This document shows positions 25,964 through 34,794 of a DNA stretch of 64,000 bases, one piece after another. Numbering within the stretch: the first letter of the stretch is position 1; every line of letters begins with the position of its first letter. The notes beneath the pieces are model-generated. The model ran no database searches. It was not told where the DNA came from and saw only the letters and a list, made by a program, of their open reading frames with translations. A program made the position numbers and the translations under genes. The stretch comes from Metabacillus arenae. Its GTDB lineage: Bacteria > Bacillota > Bacilli > Bacillales > Bacillaceae. The stretch covers positions 245,802 through 309,801 of the forward strand of contig NZ_JACXAI010000001.1 of assembly GCF_014773385.1 (NCBI RefSeq), written 5' to 3'.

Positions 25964-26308
25964 ATGGTAGGAAACCGTATGAGGGAGTTGAGGCAGCAAA
26001 AAGGATATTCCATTAGTGAGTTGGCTGATCTAGCGGGTGTTTCAAAATCTTATTTAAGCTATATTGAAAGGGATATTCAAAAGAACCCCTCCCTTCAGTT
26101 TTTACAAAAGATCGCCATCACTCTTGAAACGGATATTGAATATTTACTTGGAAACCAGTCAAATAAAAATTCCGCAAATTCAATTGACGACGAGTGGAAG
26201 AAGCTTTTAAAAAGGGCAATCGACGAAGGCATGAGCAAGGATGATTTCATTAATTTTAGAGAGTATTTAAAATACAAAAAATGGAATAATAAAAAAAGTA
26301 AATTATAA
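25964..26308 (+). CDS. sinR: SinR-type biofilm master repressor (XRE family)
   Basis: This 114-residue protein has an N-terminal helix-turn-helix (residues 1-65) almost identical in its recognition region to SinR (AGVSKSYLSYIERDIQKNPS). The C-terminal domain (DDEWKKLLKRAIDEG, then FREYLKYKKWN) corresponds to the SinR dimerisation helices that contact SinI. I chose ATG at 25964, six bases after AAGGAGA, rather than an ATG at 25943 that lies before that site. It is divergent from epsA, the operon it should repress. SlrR is the main alternative identity. No sinI, tapA or tasA lies next to it here, unlike B. subtilis. Confidence 0.85.
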   Translation: MVGNRMRELRQQKGYSISELADLAGVSKSYLSYIERDIQKNPSLQFLQKIAITLETDIEYLLGNQSNKNSANSIDDEWKKLLKRAIDEGMSKDDFINFREYLKYKKWNNKKSKL

Positions 26309-26316
26309 GTTAAATG

Positions 26317-26344
26317 GATGAAGAGAGCTTTTTCTCTCTTCATC
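26317..26344 (+). terminator. Hairpin terminator after sinR
   Basis: An 11-base-pair perfect stem (GATGAAGAGAG / CTCTCTTCATC) encloses a 6-base loop, 9 bases after the sinR stop. No strong T run follows, so termination may be partial. Confidence 0.6.
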
Positions 26345-26591
26345 ATACTATTCATCTTGACTAGTATTCATTACCCTATTTTTAAAACATAAAGCTTCCA
26401 GCAACCTTAATGTTTGCCCCTTAATCATGCTCTTTAGTTCCTCTTAACTTTCTAAAAAATCCCGCTTAGCATTTAGGAAAAGATGGCTTTTTCGTATTCT
26501 CTGAAGTATAATTAATTATTCACAATGCGTTTTATTTTTTACAAAACGTGCTATTTCTTAGACTTTGCCTCAACAAGAATGTAAGCGCATA

Positions 26592-26621
26592 TTTACAAGC
26601 AATATGAGGGTACATTATAAT
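26592..26621 (+). promoter_or_regulatory. Putative sigma-A promoter of yqgY
   Basis: TTTACA at 26592-26597 and TATAAT at 26616-26621 are separated by 18 bases, about 40 bases before the yqgY start. The 26345-26591 stretch before it holds nothing I can recognise. Confidence 0.5.
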
Positions 26622-26663
26622 AAATAAAGTACATACTTGCGGCACAAAGGAGGGAATACATAT

Positions 26664-26909
26664 ATGGATCGTATGTTCCGAGTACTCGGATTCTGGACAG
26701 GGATTTTTGCGGTCATGTTCTATCTTGGGGACATGAAAACAGCATCTTTATTATTTTTCGGACAAACAGGATTTTTTGTATTTTTATCTTACTTAAAACT
26801 TTCAGAACGCATGTACATTTATGTGTTTGGAGCTTATTTAACGATTTTCTTCGTAGGCTTCACATATTGGACAACATTTATGATGGTACCTGGACAGGGC
26901 GGGCATTAA
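26664..26909 (+). CDS. yqgY: DUF2626 small membrane protein YqgY
   Basis: This 81-residue protein has three hydrophobic segments (around residues 8-24, 27-45 and 52-72) and ends in MMVPGQGGH. It matches the DUF2626 family represented by B. subtilis YqgY. Start ATG at 26664 lies seven bases after AAGGAGGG; the frame is open a few codons upstream without a good start. Function is unknown in the family. It marks the junction between the eps locus and the conserved yqg gene block. Confidence 0.82.
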   Translation: MDRMFRVLGFWTGIFAVMFYLGDMKTASLLFFGQTGFFVFLSYLKLSERMYIYVFGAYLTIFFVGFTYWTTFMMVPGQGGH

Positions 26910-26937
26910 AAAACAGGCATTCATGCCTGTTTTTTTA
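26908..26937 (+). terminator. Intrinsic terminator after yqgY
   Basis: ACAGGCAT and ATGCCTGT form a strong stem at 26913-26930, followed by a seven-base T run. It begins at the yqgY stop codon. Confidence 0.9.
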
Positions 26938-27026
26938 TGTTTGAAAGTTTTAGTTAACCGATAATTGTTAAAACTGACTATCCATATACAGCTCCAGCGC
27001 CTTACCGTTGGTTTTTAAAGGGTGTT

Positions 27027-28133
27027 TTAGCTTTTCTTTTTGTTTATTTTTGCCCCAAGCTTCATCTCATGTTTAATCCCTTTGCTATGGACAAAAACAT
27101 GCATATGAGAGCTGATTCCCCCTGGTGTTATCAGTGAGCGGATTTGGCGATTTCGTTTATTGATTTCGGAAAAGGGATTGGGGTCTGTTGTTTGTTCTAA
27201 ATAATCCAGAATGCCTGATTCAATTAAGAAAATCTCTTGTTTATTCGAAAAAACGGTTTTCCATCCATTTTCCTCAGCCTTCTTTTGGTAGGCATCCAAA
27301 TGAATATGGGTTGTTACATCCATTTCAAACGGCTTTTCTAACACATCTGCATAAAGCTGATGGTTGCTGTATCCTCTTAAGCTTCCTTTTTGATGCTGCG
27401 CGAGTGACCACTCTTTATTTGTGTACCCATAATCAATTGTCATTATGACGGCTTGATTTAGCTGGTGATTTAGCCTTTCAAGGTCAGCCGCCATTTTTAT
27501 TGGTACTTCAAACCGCTGGCCATCTGATAAGGTAATCTCCTGCCAATCCAGATAATCGATAATTTCCCTCTTCTCTAACGGAATAAAATTCTCAACAAGC
27601 TCGTCATTCCTGCTTGAAACAACCACTTCATATACACTGCCACTATCTTTTACAATAATATCTACTGGATAGGCATCAAATAATTCATTTGAAAAAACAA
27701 AACCATTAAATGATTGCAGATCTTGAAATTTTGTTAACAATGTAATCTCTTGGCCGAATTGTTTTCTTAACAATTTCTGATGGAACGTGCTTTTTTCAAC
27801 AGAGTAGAGGCACATCCTATTCGAAACTTCTGGAGAAAGCCGTTTGCATTCTTCCCGAAAGGAAGCTAAAAACCTGCCTTCGCCGCTCCCGATTTCACAA
27901 AAATTAGCATCAAGCTTTCCCGATTCTACCCATTGAACAAACTGCCTGGCAATTACTTTTGCAAACACTTCAGAAACATAGCTGCTTGTATAAAAATCCC
28001 CTTCTCTTCCTATTTTCTTTTTTGTTTGCTGGTAATATCCATATGTTTTATCATATAAGATCAACTCGATATAGTCGCCGTAAGGAAGATAGCCCCCAGC
28101 TTCTTTTATTTTTTCTATGACAAAAGGTTTCAT
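27027..28133 (-). CDS. SAM-dependent methyltransferase, MidA/NDUFAF7 (DUF185) family
   Basis: The 368-residue protein has an N-terminal GGYLPYGDYIELILYDKTYGYYQ typical of DUF185 (shown here in overlapping parts: GGYLPYGDYIELILYD and KTYGYYQ). The SAM-binding loop is FCEIGSGEGRFLASF (about residue 80), and FSNELFDAYPVDI is the conserved post-motif. In mitochondria the relatives methylate an arginine of a complex I subunit; the bacterial substrate is unknown. It starts immediately after the yqgX stop with no strong ribosome-binding site, so translation is probably coupled. ATG at 28133 is chosen; a TTG directly before it is possible. Confidence 0.85.
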   Translation of the reverse strand: MKPFVIEKIKEAGGYLPYGDYIELILYDKTYGYYQQTKKKIGREGDFYTSSYVSEVFAKVIARQFVQWVESGKLDANFCEIGSGEGRFLASFREECKRLSPEVSNRMCLYSVEKSTFHQKLLRKQFGQEITLLTKFQDLQSFNGFVFSNELFDAYPVDIIVKDSGSVYEVVVSSRNDELVENFIPLEKREIIDYLDWQEITLSDGQRFEVPIKMAADLERLNHQLNQAVIMTIDYGYTNKEWSLAQHQKGSLRGYSNHQLYADVLEKPFEMDVTTHIHLDAYQKKAEENGWKTVFSNKQEIFLIESGILDYLEQTTDPNPFSEINKRNRQIRSLITPGGISSHMHVFVHSKGIKHEMKLGAKINKKKS

Positions 28134-28136
28134 CAA

Positions 28137-28769
28137 TTAAAAGCCGTTTAGGAAAGGGTTTTGTTCCATTTCCTTTTCAATACTCGTTTCAGGGCCATGC
28201 CCAGATAAAACAATCGTTTCCTCAGGTAATGTAAGGAGCTTTTCATGAATGCTTTTAATTAATTGCTCATGATTGCCGCCGCGTAAGTCTGTTCGGCCAA
28301 TACTTCCTGCAAAAAGAGCATCTCCTGAAAATACAGCCTGCGATTCTTTATGATAAAACGATACACTGCCTGGTGAATGACCAGGTGTTTCATACACAGA
28401 AAAAGTAAAATCCTGAATCGTTAACGTTTGGTCACCTTTAAGCAAGTGATCAGCCGGTTTTGCGGTAATGCCGCCTGTTAAGAAAAAAGTTGAACCATTC
28501 AGTTCAGGATTAGTCAGCCAATCTTTTTCTTCTTCATGTATGTAGACTGGAATGCACCATTTTTTCCTCACATCATCTACTCCGCCTATATGATCAAAAT
28601 GAGCATGTGTTAATAAAATCGCTAGTGGATTAAGCTTCTCTTTCTGAATATATTGATTAACCTTGTCCCCTTCACTTCCCGGATCAAAAATAACACAATC
28701 TTTTTCCTTATTCGATAAAATATAGGCATTGGTTTGCAGCGGTCCTAATGGAATTTGTACCCAATTCAT
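28137..28769 (-). CDS. yqgX: MBL-fold hydrolase YqgX (glyoxalase II-like)
   Basis: This 210-residue metallo-beta-lactamase-fold protein has the zinc motif THAHFDHIGG (about residue 55), YETPGHSPGSVSFY, FSGDALFAGSIGRTDL and the terminal LSGHGPETSIEKE. It belongs to the hydroxyacylglutathione-hydrolase-like group; B. subtilis YqgX has been connected with methylglyoxal (glyoxalase II type) detoxification in bacillithiol users, which I recall but cannot verify here. A GAGGTGA ribosome-binding site lies before the ATG. It is coupled to the methyltransferase gene downstream. Confidence 0.88.
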   Translation of the reverse strand: MNWVQIPLGPLQTNAYILSNKEKDCVIFDPGSEGDKVNQYIQKEKLNPLAILLTHAHFDHIGGVDDVRKKWCIPVYIHEEEKDWLTNPELNGSTFFLTGGITAKPADHLLKGDQTLTIQDFTFSVYETPGHSPGSVSFYHKESQAVFSGDALFAGSIGRTDLRGGNHEQLIKSIHEKLLTLPEETIVLSGHGPETSIEKEMEQNPFLNGF

Positions 28770-28860
28770 TCGATCACCTCATTGCAAGTTTTCTTAAAGC
28801 GTCTTACACTAATTATCATAGAAAAAAGAGCGATATGCAATGAATAGGAGATGAAAGAGT

Positions 28861-29355
28861 GTGGAATGTTGTTATTATGGGATTGAAATAAATTCACTTG
28901 AGGAATTCACTTCAGAATATATGTCAGATACTATTCCCAAGATTACAGAGGCAGTACATGTACTCGACAGCAGCGAGTCAATCTTTATAGTCGGAACAAA
29001 GGAAGAAAGCCAGCGCCTTGCATCATTACTTCAAAACAAGAACATGTACGAAGACACCTATGAACTAATAAAATTAGATGAACCTGTTAAAAAGGGCTGC
29101 TTTGAAGATTTCAGTATTCAAACCAATTCAAATCATTATTATTTACTAAATGAGCTAGTTGCATATTTTAAAATTGCCAGTGGTCAGGAAATACAAAAAG
29201 AAATGGCAATGCTGCAATTTGATGAACATTTAATTGCAATGGACAATGGTTATTATTTTGTAGAAAAATCACTTTTAGAATTGATAGAGAATATTTCCAA
29301 GGCATATGAAATTGAGGTTGTGTTTTATCTCGACAAATATTATGAAAACGATTAA
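28861..29355 (+). CDS. Uncharacterised 164-aa acidic cytoplasmic protein
   Basis: This gene is not recognised. A GTG at 28861 is preceded by AGGAG with 10-base spacing; no in-frame ATG is available nearby. The product is acidic, has no signal peptide or membrane segment, and looks alpha/beta: VHVLDSSESIFIVGTKEE in the middle and YEIEVVFYLDKYYEND at the end. It is divergent from yqgX and precedes the yqgW gene by about 60 bases. Codon usage resembles that of flanking core genes, so it is probably real. No catalytic motif is evident. Confidence 0.65.
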   Translation: MECCYYGIEINSLEEFTSEYMSDTIPKITEAVHVLDSSESIFIVGTKEESQRLASLLQNKNMYEDTYELIKLDEPVKKGCFEDFSIQTNSNHYYLLNELVAYFKIASGQEIQKEMAMLQFDEHLIAMDNGYYFVEKSLLELIENISKAYEIEVVFYLDKYYEND

Positions 29356-29416
29356 ACTAATAGAAGGAATGATTTATTTATTAAGGGCAATACATAGGTA
29401 AGGGGGCTTTTAAAAA

Positions 29417-29590
29417 ATGGGATTAGTTATTATATTTGGACTGGTTACTTTATTGGCAGTTTATGCTGTCTATCGCACCATTAAAGACAAAAACTTGCTT
29501 GGATTTGCGTTCGCTTTTGGTACACTTGCTGTATTCGGCTGGTTTACGGTCATGACAATTATAGAATCCGGTTATCCAACTGTGCATTAA
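29417..29590 (+). CDS. yqgW: DUF2759 small membrane protein YqgW
   Basis: This 57-residue ORF is too short for most ORF lists. It encodes two hydrophobic helices (VIIFGLVTLLAVYAVY, then FAFGTLAVFGWFTVMTII) and ends GYPTVH, matching the DUF2759 family of B. subtilis YqgW. A GGGGG ribosome-binding site lies 10 bases before the ATG and a terminator starts at the stop codon. Function unknown; position next to yqgV and yqgX supports the call. Confidence 0.82.
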   Translation: MGLVIIFGLVTLLAVYAVYRTIKDKNLLGFAFAFGTLAVFGWFTVMTIIESGYPTVH

Positions 29591-29620
29591 AAAACCTTGG
29601 CAGCGGCCAAGGCTTTTTTA
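29590..29620. terminator. Bidirectional terminator between yqgW and yqgV
   Basis: CCTTGGC and GCCAAGG form a GC-rich stem with a 4-base loop, flanked by an A run on the left and a T run on the right. It serves the convergent yqgW and yqgV genes. Confidence 0.85.
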
Positions 29621-29644
29621 ATGGTTTTTCAATTTATGGTTTCG

Positions 29645-29959
29645 TTATTTATTCATTGCTTGCTTAACGCTTTGAAGCTTGCTTTCCATCGTTGATTTTT
29701 TGTCGCGGCGGTCATCTATTCTCAGATTGGTGGCCACTCGTTTAATCCCTTTTTGAAAAGGGGCCTCGTGAATCGCTTGAACGACTTGAAATAAATCTGA
29801 CAGCTCCCCTTCGATAATCGTATTCATCGGCGTTAGCTGATAGCGGATTTTCCCCTCAGATTCAAACCCCTTTAAAATAGTTTGAATTTCTGCCACATAC
29901 TCACTTACACTTGGCCCTTCTGTACCTATTGGAATAACCGTTACATCGACAATTGCCAT
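29645..29959 (-). CDS. yqgV: MTH1187 / YkoF-like thiamine-binding family protein YqgV
   Basis: This 104-residue protein matches the MTH1187/YqgV family: AIVDVTVIPIGTEGPSVSEY at the start, YQLTPMNTIIEGEL in the middle, and RVATNLRIDDRRDK near the end. The fold is ferredoxin-like and family members have been reported to bind thiamine-like ligands; the cellular role is open. A GAAAGGAG ribosome-binding site precedes the ATG. It is followed by the terminator shared with yqgW. Confidence 0.87.
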   Translation of the reverse strand: MAIVDVTVIPIGTEGPSVSEYVAEIQTILKGFESEGKIRYQLTPMNTIIEGELSDLFQVVQAIHEAPFQKGIKRVATNLRIDDRRDKKSTMESKLQSVKQAMNK

Positions 29960-30107
29960 AAATAAGCTCCTTTCTATGCAGTCCCTATCTATTGATGTTT
30001 AAAAGATAAATAAAGTGAAGAGGTGTAGCTCACTCTCCTCAAGTAGAACCAAAGATCTCAAAAGGATGATCAATGTTCAAATCCAACAACATTTACATTA
30101 ACATCCT

Positions 30108-31229
30108 TTAATGAAGGTTGATAAATGGTGTGATTTCTTTGCTCTTCAAATGAATCATTTTTTCTAGTGTAGGTCCAAAGAGTAATACTTCTCGAGTCGG
30201 TGAAAGTTTTAGGTTTCCATGTTCGATGCTCTCAGCAATGACCTCTTTCGTTCCATCTTTCAAATTAAATTTTACTAAATTGAAGCTTGTTTGCGAATCA
30301 TTTACATCAAAGGTATAAAAATCCCTGTTTTCCGCATCATATTCGAACTCCGGCAGTACCCAGCCTGAATAATCTGGTAATAGCTTCAAATCAAATGATG
30401 CAATTTTATTTTGAGTACCTTTTTCATTGAAAGTTATTATCCCATTATTTGACTTTTCATCCTTCACCTGAATCGATAATGTTACATCCTCAAGGATCGC
30501 AAAATCAATCATACTTTCTCCTAACAAAACTTCTTCTTTGCTTTCAAGGTCATAACTGAATAAAGGAGCTGTTAGCTGCGGCTCCTCCTCATTCCATTTC
30601 AAGTAGGACAAGGTTGTATGGTTGACCCATTGAACAAATGGGACTTTTACCGGATTTTTTTGTTGCTTTCCTGTTAGTGTATCAATTAAGTATGTTTGAA
30701 ATGTCCAATCTTCATTAAAAGAAGTAACGTACAGTTGATTAGCGTTTTCAATATTCCAGCTATATTGAAGCTCAAATGATTGGAAAGTACCCTTGTAGAG
30801 TTCATCCTTTGAAAGCAAATCGATGATCGCGAGCTCAGCTTTATTTGTTGAAGGACTTGTATGCACCAGCAATTGATTTTGTTTTTTATTAACCTGCATA
30901 TTCACAATTGGGGCTTCTGTTTCCAGATAAAGTTCTTTTTTTCCTGTTAACACATTATACAAATAAACAGCTGAGGCATTTGTTTGGTTTTCTATAAGCA
31001 AAACCGTTTTTTCGTCATACCAATCAATGACAGAGTGAAAAATTCCTGCACTAATATCAATAGGTACAATTTCTCTTTTCTGAAACAAAACCGTTTCTTT
31101 ATTTTCTTCCTCAACTGACTCTTCTGTTTGAATCTTTTCTTCTGCTTTTGTTTTTTCAAGTTGATGAGAAGACTGACAACCGGCTAAAACAAAACTTAAA
31201 GCAAACAAGATCATAATACTTACTCTCAT
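30108..31229 (-). CDS. yqgU: YqgU-like lipoprotein
   Basis: The 373-residue protein has a lipoprotein signal peptide with lipobox VLAGC (Cys at residue 18), then a charged Glu/Lys-rich linker to about residue 50. The remainder contains repeated beta-strand patterns (for instance VYLYNVLTGKKELYL and LFSYDLESKEEVLL) suggesting a beta-propeller-like fold. ATG at 31229 has GAGG seven bases upstream. The B. subtilis counterpart is of unknown function and sits next to yqgT, as here. Likely anchored on the outer face of the membrane. Confidence 0.78.
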   Translation of the reverse strand: MRVSIMILFALSFVLAGCQSSHQLEKTKAEEKIQTEESVEEENKETVLFQKREIVPIDISAGIFHSVIDWYDEKTVLLIENQTNASAVYLYNVLTGKKELYLETEAPIVNMQVNKKQNQLLVHTSPSTNKAELAIIDLLSKDELYKGTFQSFELQYSWNIENANQLYVTSFNEDWTFQTYLIDTLTGKQQKNPVKVPFVQWVNHTTLSYLKWNEEEPQLTAPLFSYDLESKEEVLLGESMIDFAILEDVTLSIQVKDEKSNNGIITFNEKGTQNKIASFDLKLLPDYSGWVLPEFEYDAENRDFYTFDVNDSQTSFNLVKFNLKDGTKEVIAESIEHGNLKLSPTREVLLFGPTLEKMIHLKSKEITPFINLH

Positions 31230-31298
31230 CAACACACCTCTTTCACGAACTTATCTCTCTCTTAAATATGACGTATAAGAGGACTTAATAGTTTCAAT

Positions 31299-32432
31299 TT
31301 ACATGTATAAAGTTGACCAAAAAATACCTTTACTTTTTGAATAAATTTCATCAAATTGTTCGATGGGTAGAGGGTTAACACCCAGACCTAATTCAACTGT
31401 ATATCCTGGCTTTTTATATTTATATACAAACCAGTCTCGAAATCCTGCATGACTGTCTATATTACGAATTGCTTTATATCCGCTATTAATTGAAAACTCC
31501 CTGACAATCATTTCAGCTTCAGGAGGTTCACAATTTAAATATCCCCAATAAATTTCCTCCCCTTGCGTGTGGAAAGCAACAATTCGGTCAAACGCGTATC
31601 TAGTGACTAGATCGGCCATTGTGATTGCTTCTGGTTCTGTAAGGGGAGCTTCACCAGGATAATCTCGATTTGCCGGTTTCTTTGGAATTTTGCGTTCTTT
31701 TTCAATTTCCCAGTATGCCGGGTATTGGTTATTTAAATCTACTCCTTGAATATTTGCTTTCCACTCTGAGAAATCCTCTGAACCATTATTTATTTCCAGC
31801 ACCTTTTTATGAAAAGGTGCATCAGGCGGAGCTCCATGAATGGCTAGATTTACGCCGTCTGGATTAACCATAGGGACAAAGGATAAGGTTGTATCTTTAT
31901 ATAGCTCATAAGAAAAATGACTGCCGTATGACCCATTGCACACAACGGAAAATAAATAGTCATCAAGCCATCTCATCATTACAGCTGTTGTAATCCATTC
32001 ATTCCCATGAAAAGCGCCGTTCATATGGATTTTTTTTGGACCGTGACCAATCACTAATTCATAAATTGGATTTCCCAATACACTAGTTCCAATTACATTT
32101 TGCCTAATGAATGGATATGCTGCAGTAAGAAGCTCAAGGTCATCCTCCAATGAAGCCAGATCGTAGTTCTTCTTTGTATCGAGAAAAGGGCACCCTAAAC
32201 GGGTAATATTTTCTTCAAAAAAAGAATCCATCCTATTTATCATATTCCTGGATAGATCAAATTTCGAAGAAAATGACTCAAAGCATAAAGGAATTTCAAT
32301 CACTTCACCCTGGATTGCCTTTTCATTTTGAAGCTGTGGATTTAAATCCTTTAACAGTTCCATAGCTAGGTTATATTCCTCAGCAATTCTCTTTAATTCT
32401 ATATCCTTTTTTAAGGTCACTTTCATCTTCAT
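31299..32432 (-). CDS. yqgT: M14-family gamma-D-glutamyl-L-diamino acid endopeptidase YqgT
   Basis: The 377-residue protein has an N-terminal LysM-like region (residues about 1-50, ending GEVIEIPLCFE) and a zinc carboxypeptidase domain. The zinc motif is FHGNEW (HxxE, about residue 141) with the distal His in VAFHTQGEEIYWGY and the catalytic Glu in GYTVELGLGVNPL. The family cleaves peptidoglycan stem peptides in spore formers. No signal peptide is visible, as in related cytosolic or mother-cell enzymes. A GGGGAGG ribosome-binding site precedes the ATG. Confidence 0.87.
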   Translation of the reverse strand: MKMKVTLKKDIELKRIAEEYNLAMELLKDLNPQLQNEKAIQGEVIEIPLCFESFSSKFDLSRNMINRMDSFFEENITRLGCPFLDTKKNYDLASLEDDLELLTAAYPFIRQNVIGTSVLGNPIYELVIGHGPKKIHMNGAFHGNEWITTAVMMRWLDDYLFSVVCNGSYGSHFSYELYKDTTLSFVPMVNPDGVNLAIHGAPPDAPFHKKVLEINNGSEDFSEWKANIQGVDLNNQYPAYWEIEKERKIPKKPANRDYPGEAPLTEPEAITMADLVTRYAFDRIVAFHTQGEEIYWGYLNCEPPEAEMIVREFSINSGYKAIRNIDSHAGFRDWFVYKYKKPGYTVELGLGVNPLPIEQFDEIYSKSKGIFWSTLYM

Positions 32433-32835
32433 CAGCCTCCCCCTCTAGTTTATGTAGGAAGCAGCGTCAACTTGTAGTCAAACAAGAAAAAAGCTTTGCA
32501 CTAAAATGAATAGTCGGCCGGCTTACGAAAAGGCTGCGTTTGATTTTTAGGAGGATTGCGTGCATACAAGGGCTAGAACAACATTCCAAAAAGTGAACCT
32601 TTTATCAGTCAGGATCAAGGCAATGGTAATTTCAACAGGAGGACGGTTTAATTAATCACTCTCTTTACAATTTGAGACTTTTGATCCAAGCAGATCTCTA
32701 AAGGTGGTAATTCCAATGTATCTTGAAAATTTGAGCCATGTTGGTTTTACTCGGTATAATTGCACTGTTACCCGAATATTTGCACCATTATCGGGATATT
32801 CGCACCGTTATCGGACTAAGTTCAATCTTTCTCAT
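32433..32835. other. Intergenic region between yqgS and yqgT
   Basis: About 445 bases without a convincing gene; the longest plus-strand ORFs (60-70 codons) overlap each other in two frames and contain a tandem repeat, so they are not believed. The only structure found is the 20-bp repeat at 32762-32820 and the yqgS terminator. Confidence 0.6.
32762..32820 (+). repeat. Three imperfect 20-bp tandem repeats
   Basis: Units begin GCACTGTTACCCG, GCACCATTATCGG and GCACCGTTATCGG at 32762, 32782 and 32802. Each unit is 20 bases (the last 19), and the first two end in an AT-rich ATATT block. A degenerate fragment may precede the array. It lies 3' to yqgS and away from any coding sequence. Confidence 0.75.
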
Positions 32836-32866
32836 AATAAAAGTGCCTCCCGTCAAGGAGACACCA
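32836..32866 (-). terminator. Intrinsic terminator after yqgS
   Basis: On the minus strand GTGTCTCC pairs with GGAGGCAC (one G-U pair) around a short loop and is followed by TTTTATT. It lies about 12 bases after the yqgS stop. Confidence 0.7.
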
Positions 32867-32877
32867 TTTATATATGT

Positions 32878-34794
32878 TTATTCTTTTTTTGAAGAGTCAG
32901 CTGGTTCAGATCCATCTTTATTTTCGGTCTTTGCTCGATCTTTTTCATAAAACCTGAGTAAGTCACCATAAATGATCTGATCTGAGTAATTTAATTCTTG
33001 TTTCGCTTTTTCTTGATATTGTTCGCATGAGCCATCTTCAATTTGTTCCCCAGTTTCACGGTTATAACATTGGCCGTCTGTATAAACACTTTCGCCTGTT
33101 ATAAAGCTTCCATCACGCAATACAGTAAATGGATTTGGGTCTTCGGAAAACATATCATTACCAAATTGAATTTGGTCTTTCGTGTCAATTCCTAATAAAT
33201 TCATTAAAGTTGGACGCATATCAATTTGTCCAGTTGGCTTTGAGAATGTTTTTGGTTCTTTATCAGTAACACCAGGAATGTGCACAATAAAGGGAACACG
33301 CTGTAATTGAACTTCTTCGTATGGTGTTACTTCCTTACCTAGAAATTGGGACATTGCTTCATTATGGTTTTCAGAAATACCATAGTGGTCACCATACATA
33401 ATGATAATTGAGTTTTCATACAACCCTTCTGCTTTCAATTTATCAAAGAAACGTTTTAAAGCTTCATCTTGATAACGGACAGTTGGGAAGTAATTGTTTA
33501 ATGTTTTACTGTTTGAGTCATATTCGTCAATCATTTTGTCCTCTTCATTTAGTTCAAATGGAAAATGATTCGTTAACGTAATCATTTTTGTATAAAATGG
33601 CTGAGGCAAGTCCTTCATTAAATCAACAGATTGTTCAAAGAACTCTCCATCCTTTAACCCCCAGCCAACAGAATTTTCTTCGGTAACATCATAACTATTC
33701 ACATCAAAGAATTTATCATATCCAAAAGACTGATACATGATATCACGATTCCAAAAGCTTTTATTATTAGCATGCATGACAGAAGAATGATAGCCATGCT
33801 CTTTAATGATTTCAGGCGTTGCTACATAATCGTTATTTGAGTTAGTGAAAAAAACAGCTCCGCGACCCAATGGATACAGGGAATTATCTCCGATAAATTC
33901 AGAGTCAGACGTTTTCCCTTGCCCTGTTTGATGATAAAAGTTATCAAAGTAATAACTTTCACCAATTATGTCATTTAGAAATGGGGTAATTTCTTGACCG
34001 TTCACTTTTTCATTTACAACAAAGCTTTGTGTAGATTCAAGTGAGACCATAATTACATTTCTGCCTTTAGCAATGCCCTTCATATCTTGATTGGGCTCTT
34101 TCTGGTTGGCATTTATATAGTTTTCAATTTCTGTAAGGCTGTTGCTGTCTGCTAGGGCACGCTGCGCTGAAGTTCTTGATTGTAATATTCCATCATATAT
34201 GTGAAAGTTAAAAATACTGATATTTTTAACAAGCACTTCTCTGTCAAAAGAACGAGTCAACAGTTGGGAACGTTCTGTCTCAGCTAACCCTAAATTAAAG
34301 AAGAAAACAGCCGCAACTAAAAGATAAAAAGCAGATTTTTCTTTACGGGTTGTGCGAATGTCCGTTCTAAAACTCGGTGTTCTTTTATAAAGCCAGATTA
34401 AAACAGCAATGTCGACAACCAACAGTAGGTCTGTCCATTCGAATAAGCCTGAAATACTGCTTCCTAAGTCGCCCATATTACTTGTTTGGAATAGTACTGG
34501 TATGGTGAGGAAATCATTAAAGAAACGGTAGAAAACCATATTAGCTAATAGGATGAAAGTAACAACAATACTTGCTCCGATAATATATCTGTTTCGATTC
34601 CGTTCTTTCATCAATAAACCGATACCGAAAATGAATAATAAAAAGCTCAATGGGTTAATAAATAAAATAAACTCTTGCATAAAATTTTCTATTTTTATAT
34701 TAAAGCTAGTTTTATAGACGACATATGTTTTTATCCACATTAACACAGTCGCAATGAGTAAAAACGATATTTTCGAAAATGAATTTTTACGCAT
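32878..34794 (-). CDS. yqgS: Lipoteichoic acid synthase family protein YqgS
   Basis: This 638-residue polyglycerolphosphate synthase has five N-terminal membrane helices (to about residue 190) and an extracellular sulfatase-fold domain. The metal site and nucleophile are in [14 protein letters not shown] (Glu and Thr), with [16 protein letters not shown] supplying further metal ligands and FPFELNEE nearby. It polymerises glycerol phosphate from phosphatidylglycerol. ATG at 34794 has AGAGGAGG upstream; the frame extends about 35 codons further without a site. B. subtilis has four LtaS paralogues and this is the YqgS-position one. Confidence 0.9.
   Translation of the reverse strand: MRKNSFSKISFLLIATVLMWIKTYVVYKTSFNIKIENFMQEFILFINPLSFLLFIFGIGLLMKERNRNRYIIGASIVVTFILLANMVFYRFFNDFLTIPVLFQTSNMGDLGSSISGLFEWTDLLLVVDIAVLIWLYKRTPSFRTDIRTTRKEKSAFYLLVAAVFFFNLGLAETERSQLLTRSFDREVLVKNISIFNFHIYDGILQSRTSAQRALADSNSLTEIENYINANQKEPNQDMKGIAKGRNVIMVSLESTQSFVVNEKVNGQEITPFLNDIIGESYYFDNFYHQTGQGKTSDSEFIGDNSLYPLGRGAVFFTNSNNDYVATPEIIKEHGYHSSVMHANNKSFWNRDIMYQSFGYDKFFDVNSYDVTEENSVGWGLKDGEFFEQSVDLMKDLPQPFYTKMITLTNHFPFELNEEDKMIDEYDSNSKTLNNYFPTVRYQDEALKRFFDKLKAEGLYENSIIIMYGDHYGISENHNEAMSQFLGKEVTPYEEVQLQRVPFIVHIPGVTDKEPKTFSKPTGQIDMRPTLMNLLGIDTKDQIQFGNDMFSEDPNPFTVLRDGSFITGESVYTDGQCYNRETGEQIEDGSCEQYQEKAKQELNYSDQIIYGDLLRFYEKDRAKTENKDGSEPADSSKKE

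Noticed and set aside
26345..26591. A SinI-like small gene next to sinR
   Set aside because: The only small frame found (about 26 codons on the minus strand) has poor start signals and no SinI motif.
32762..32820. CRISPR array
   Set aside because: The 20-bp units are directly adjacent without spacers and no cas genes are present.
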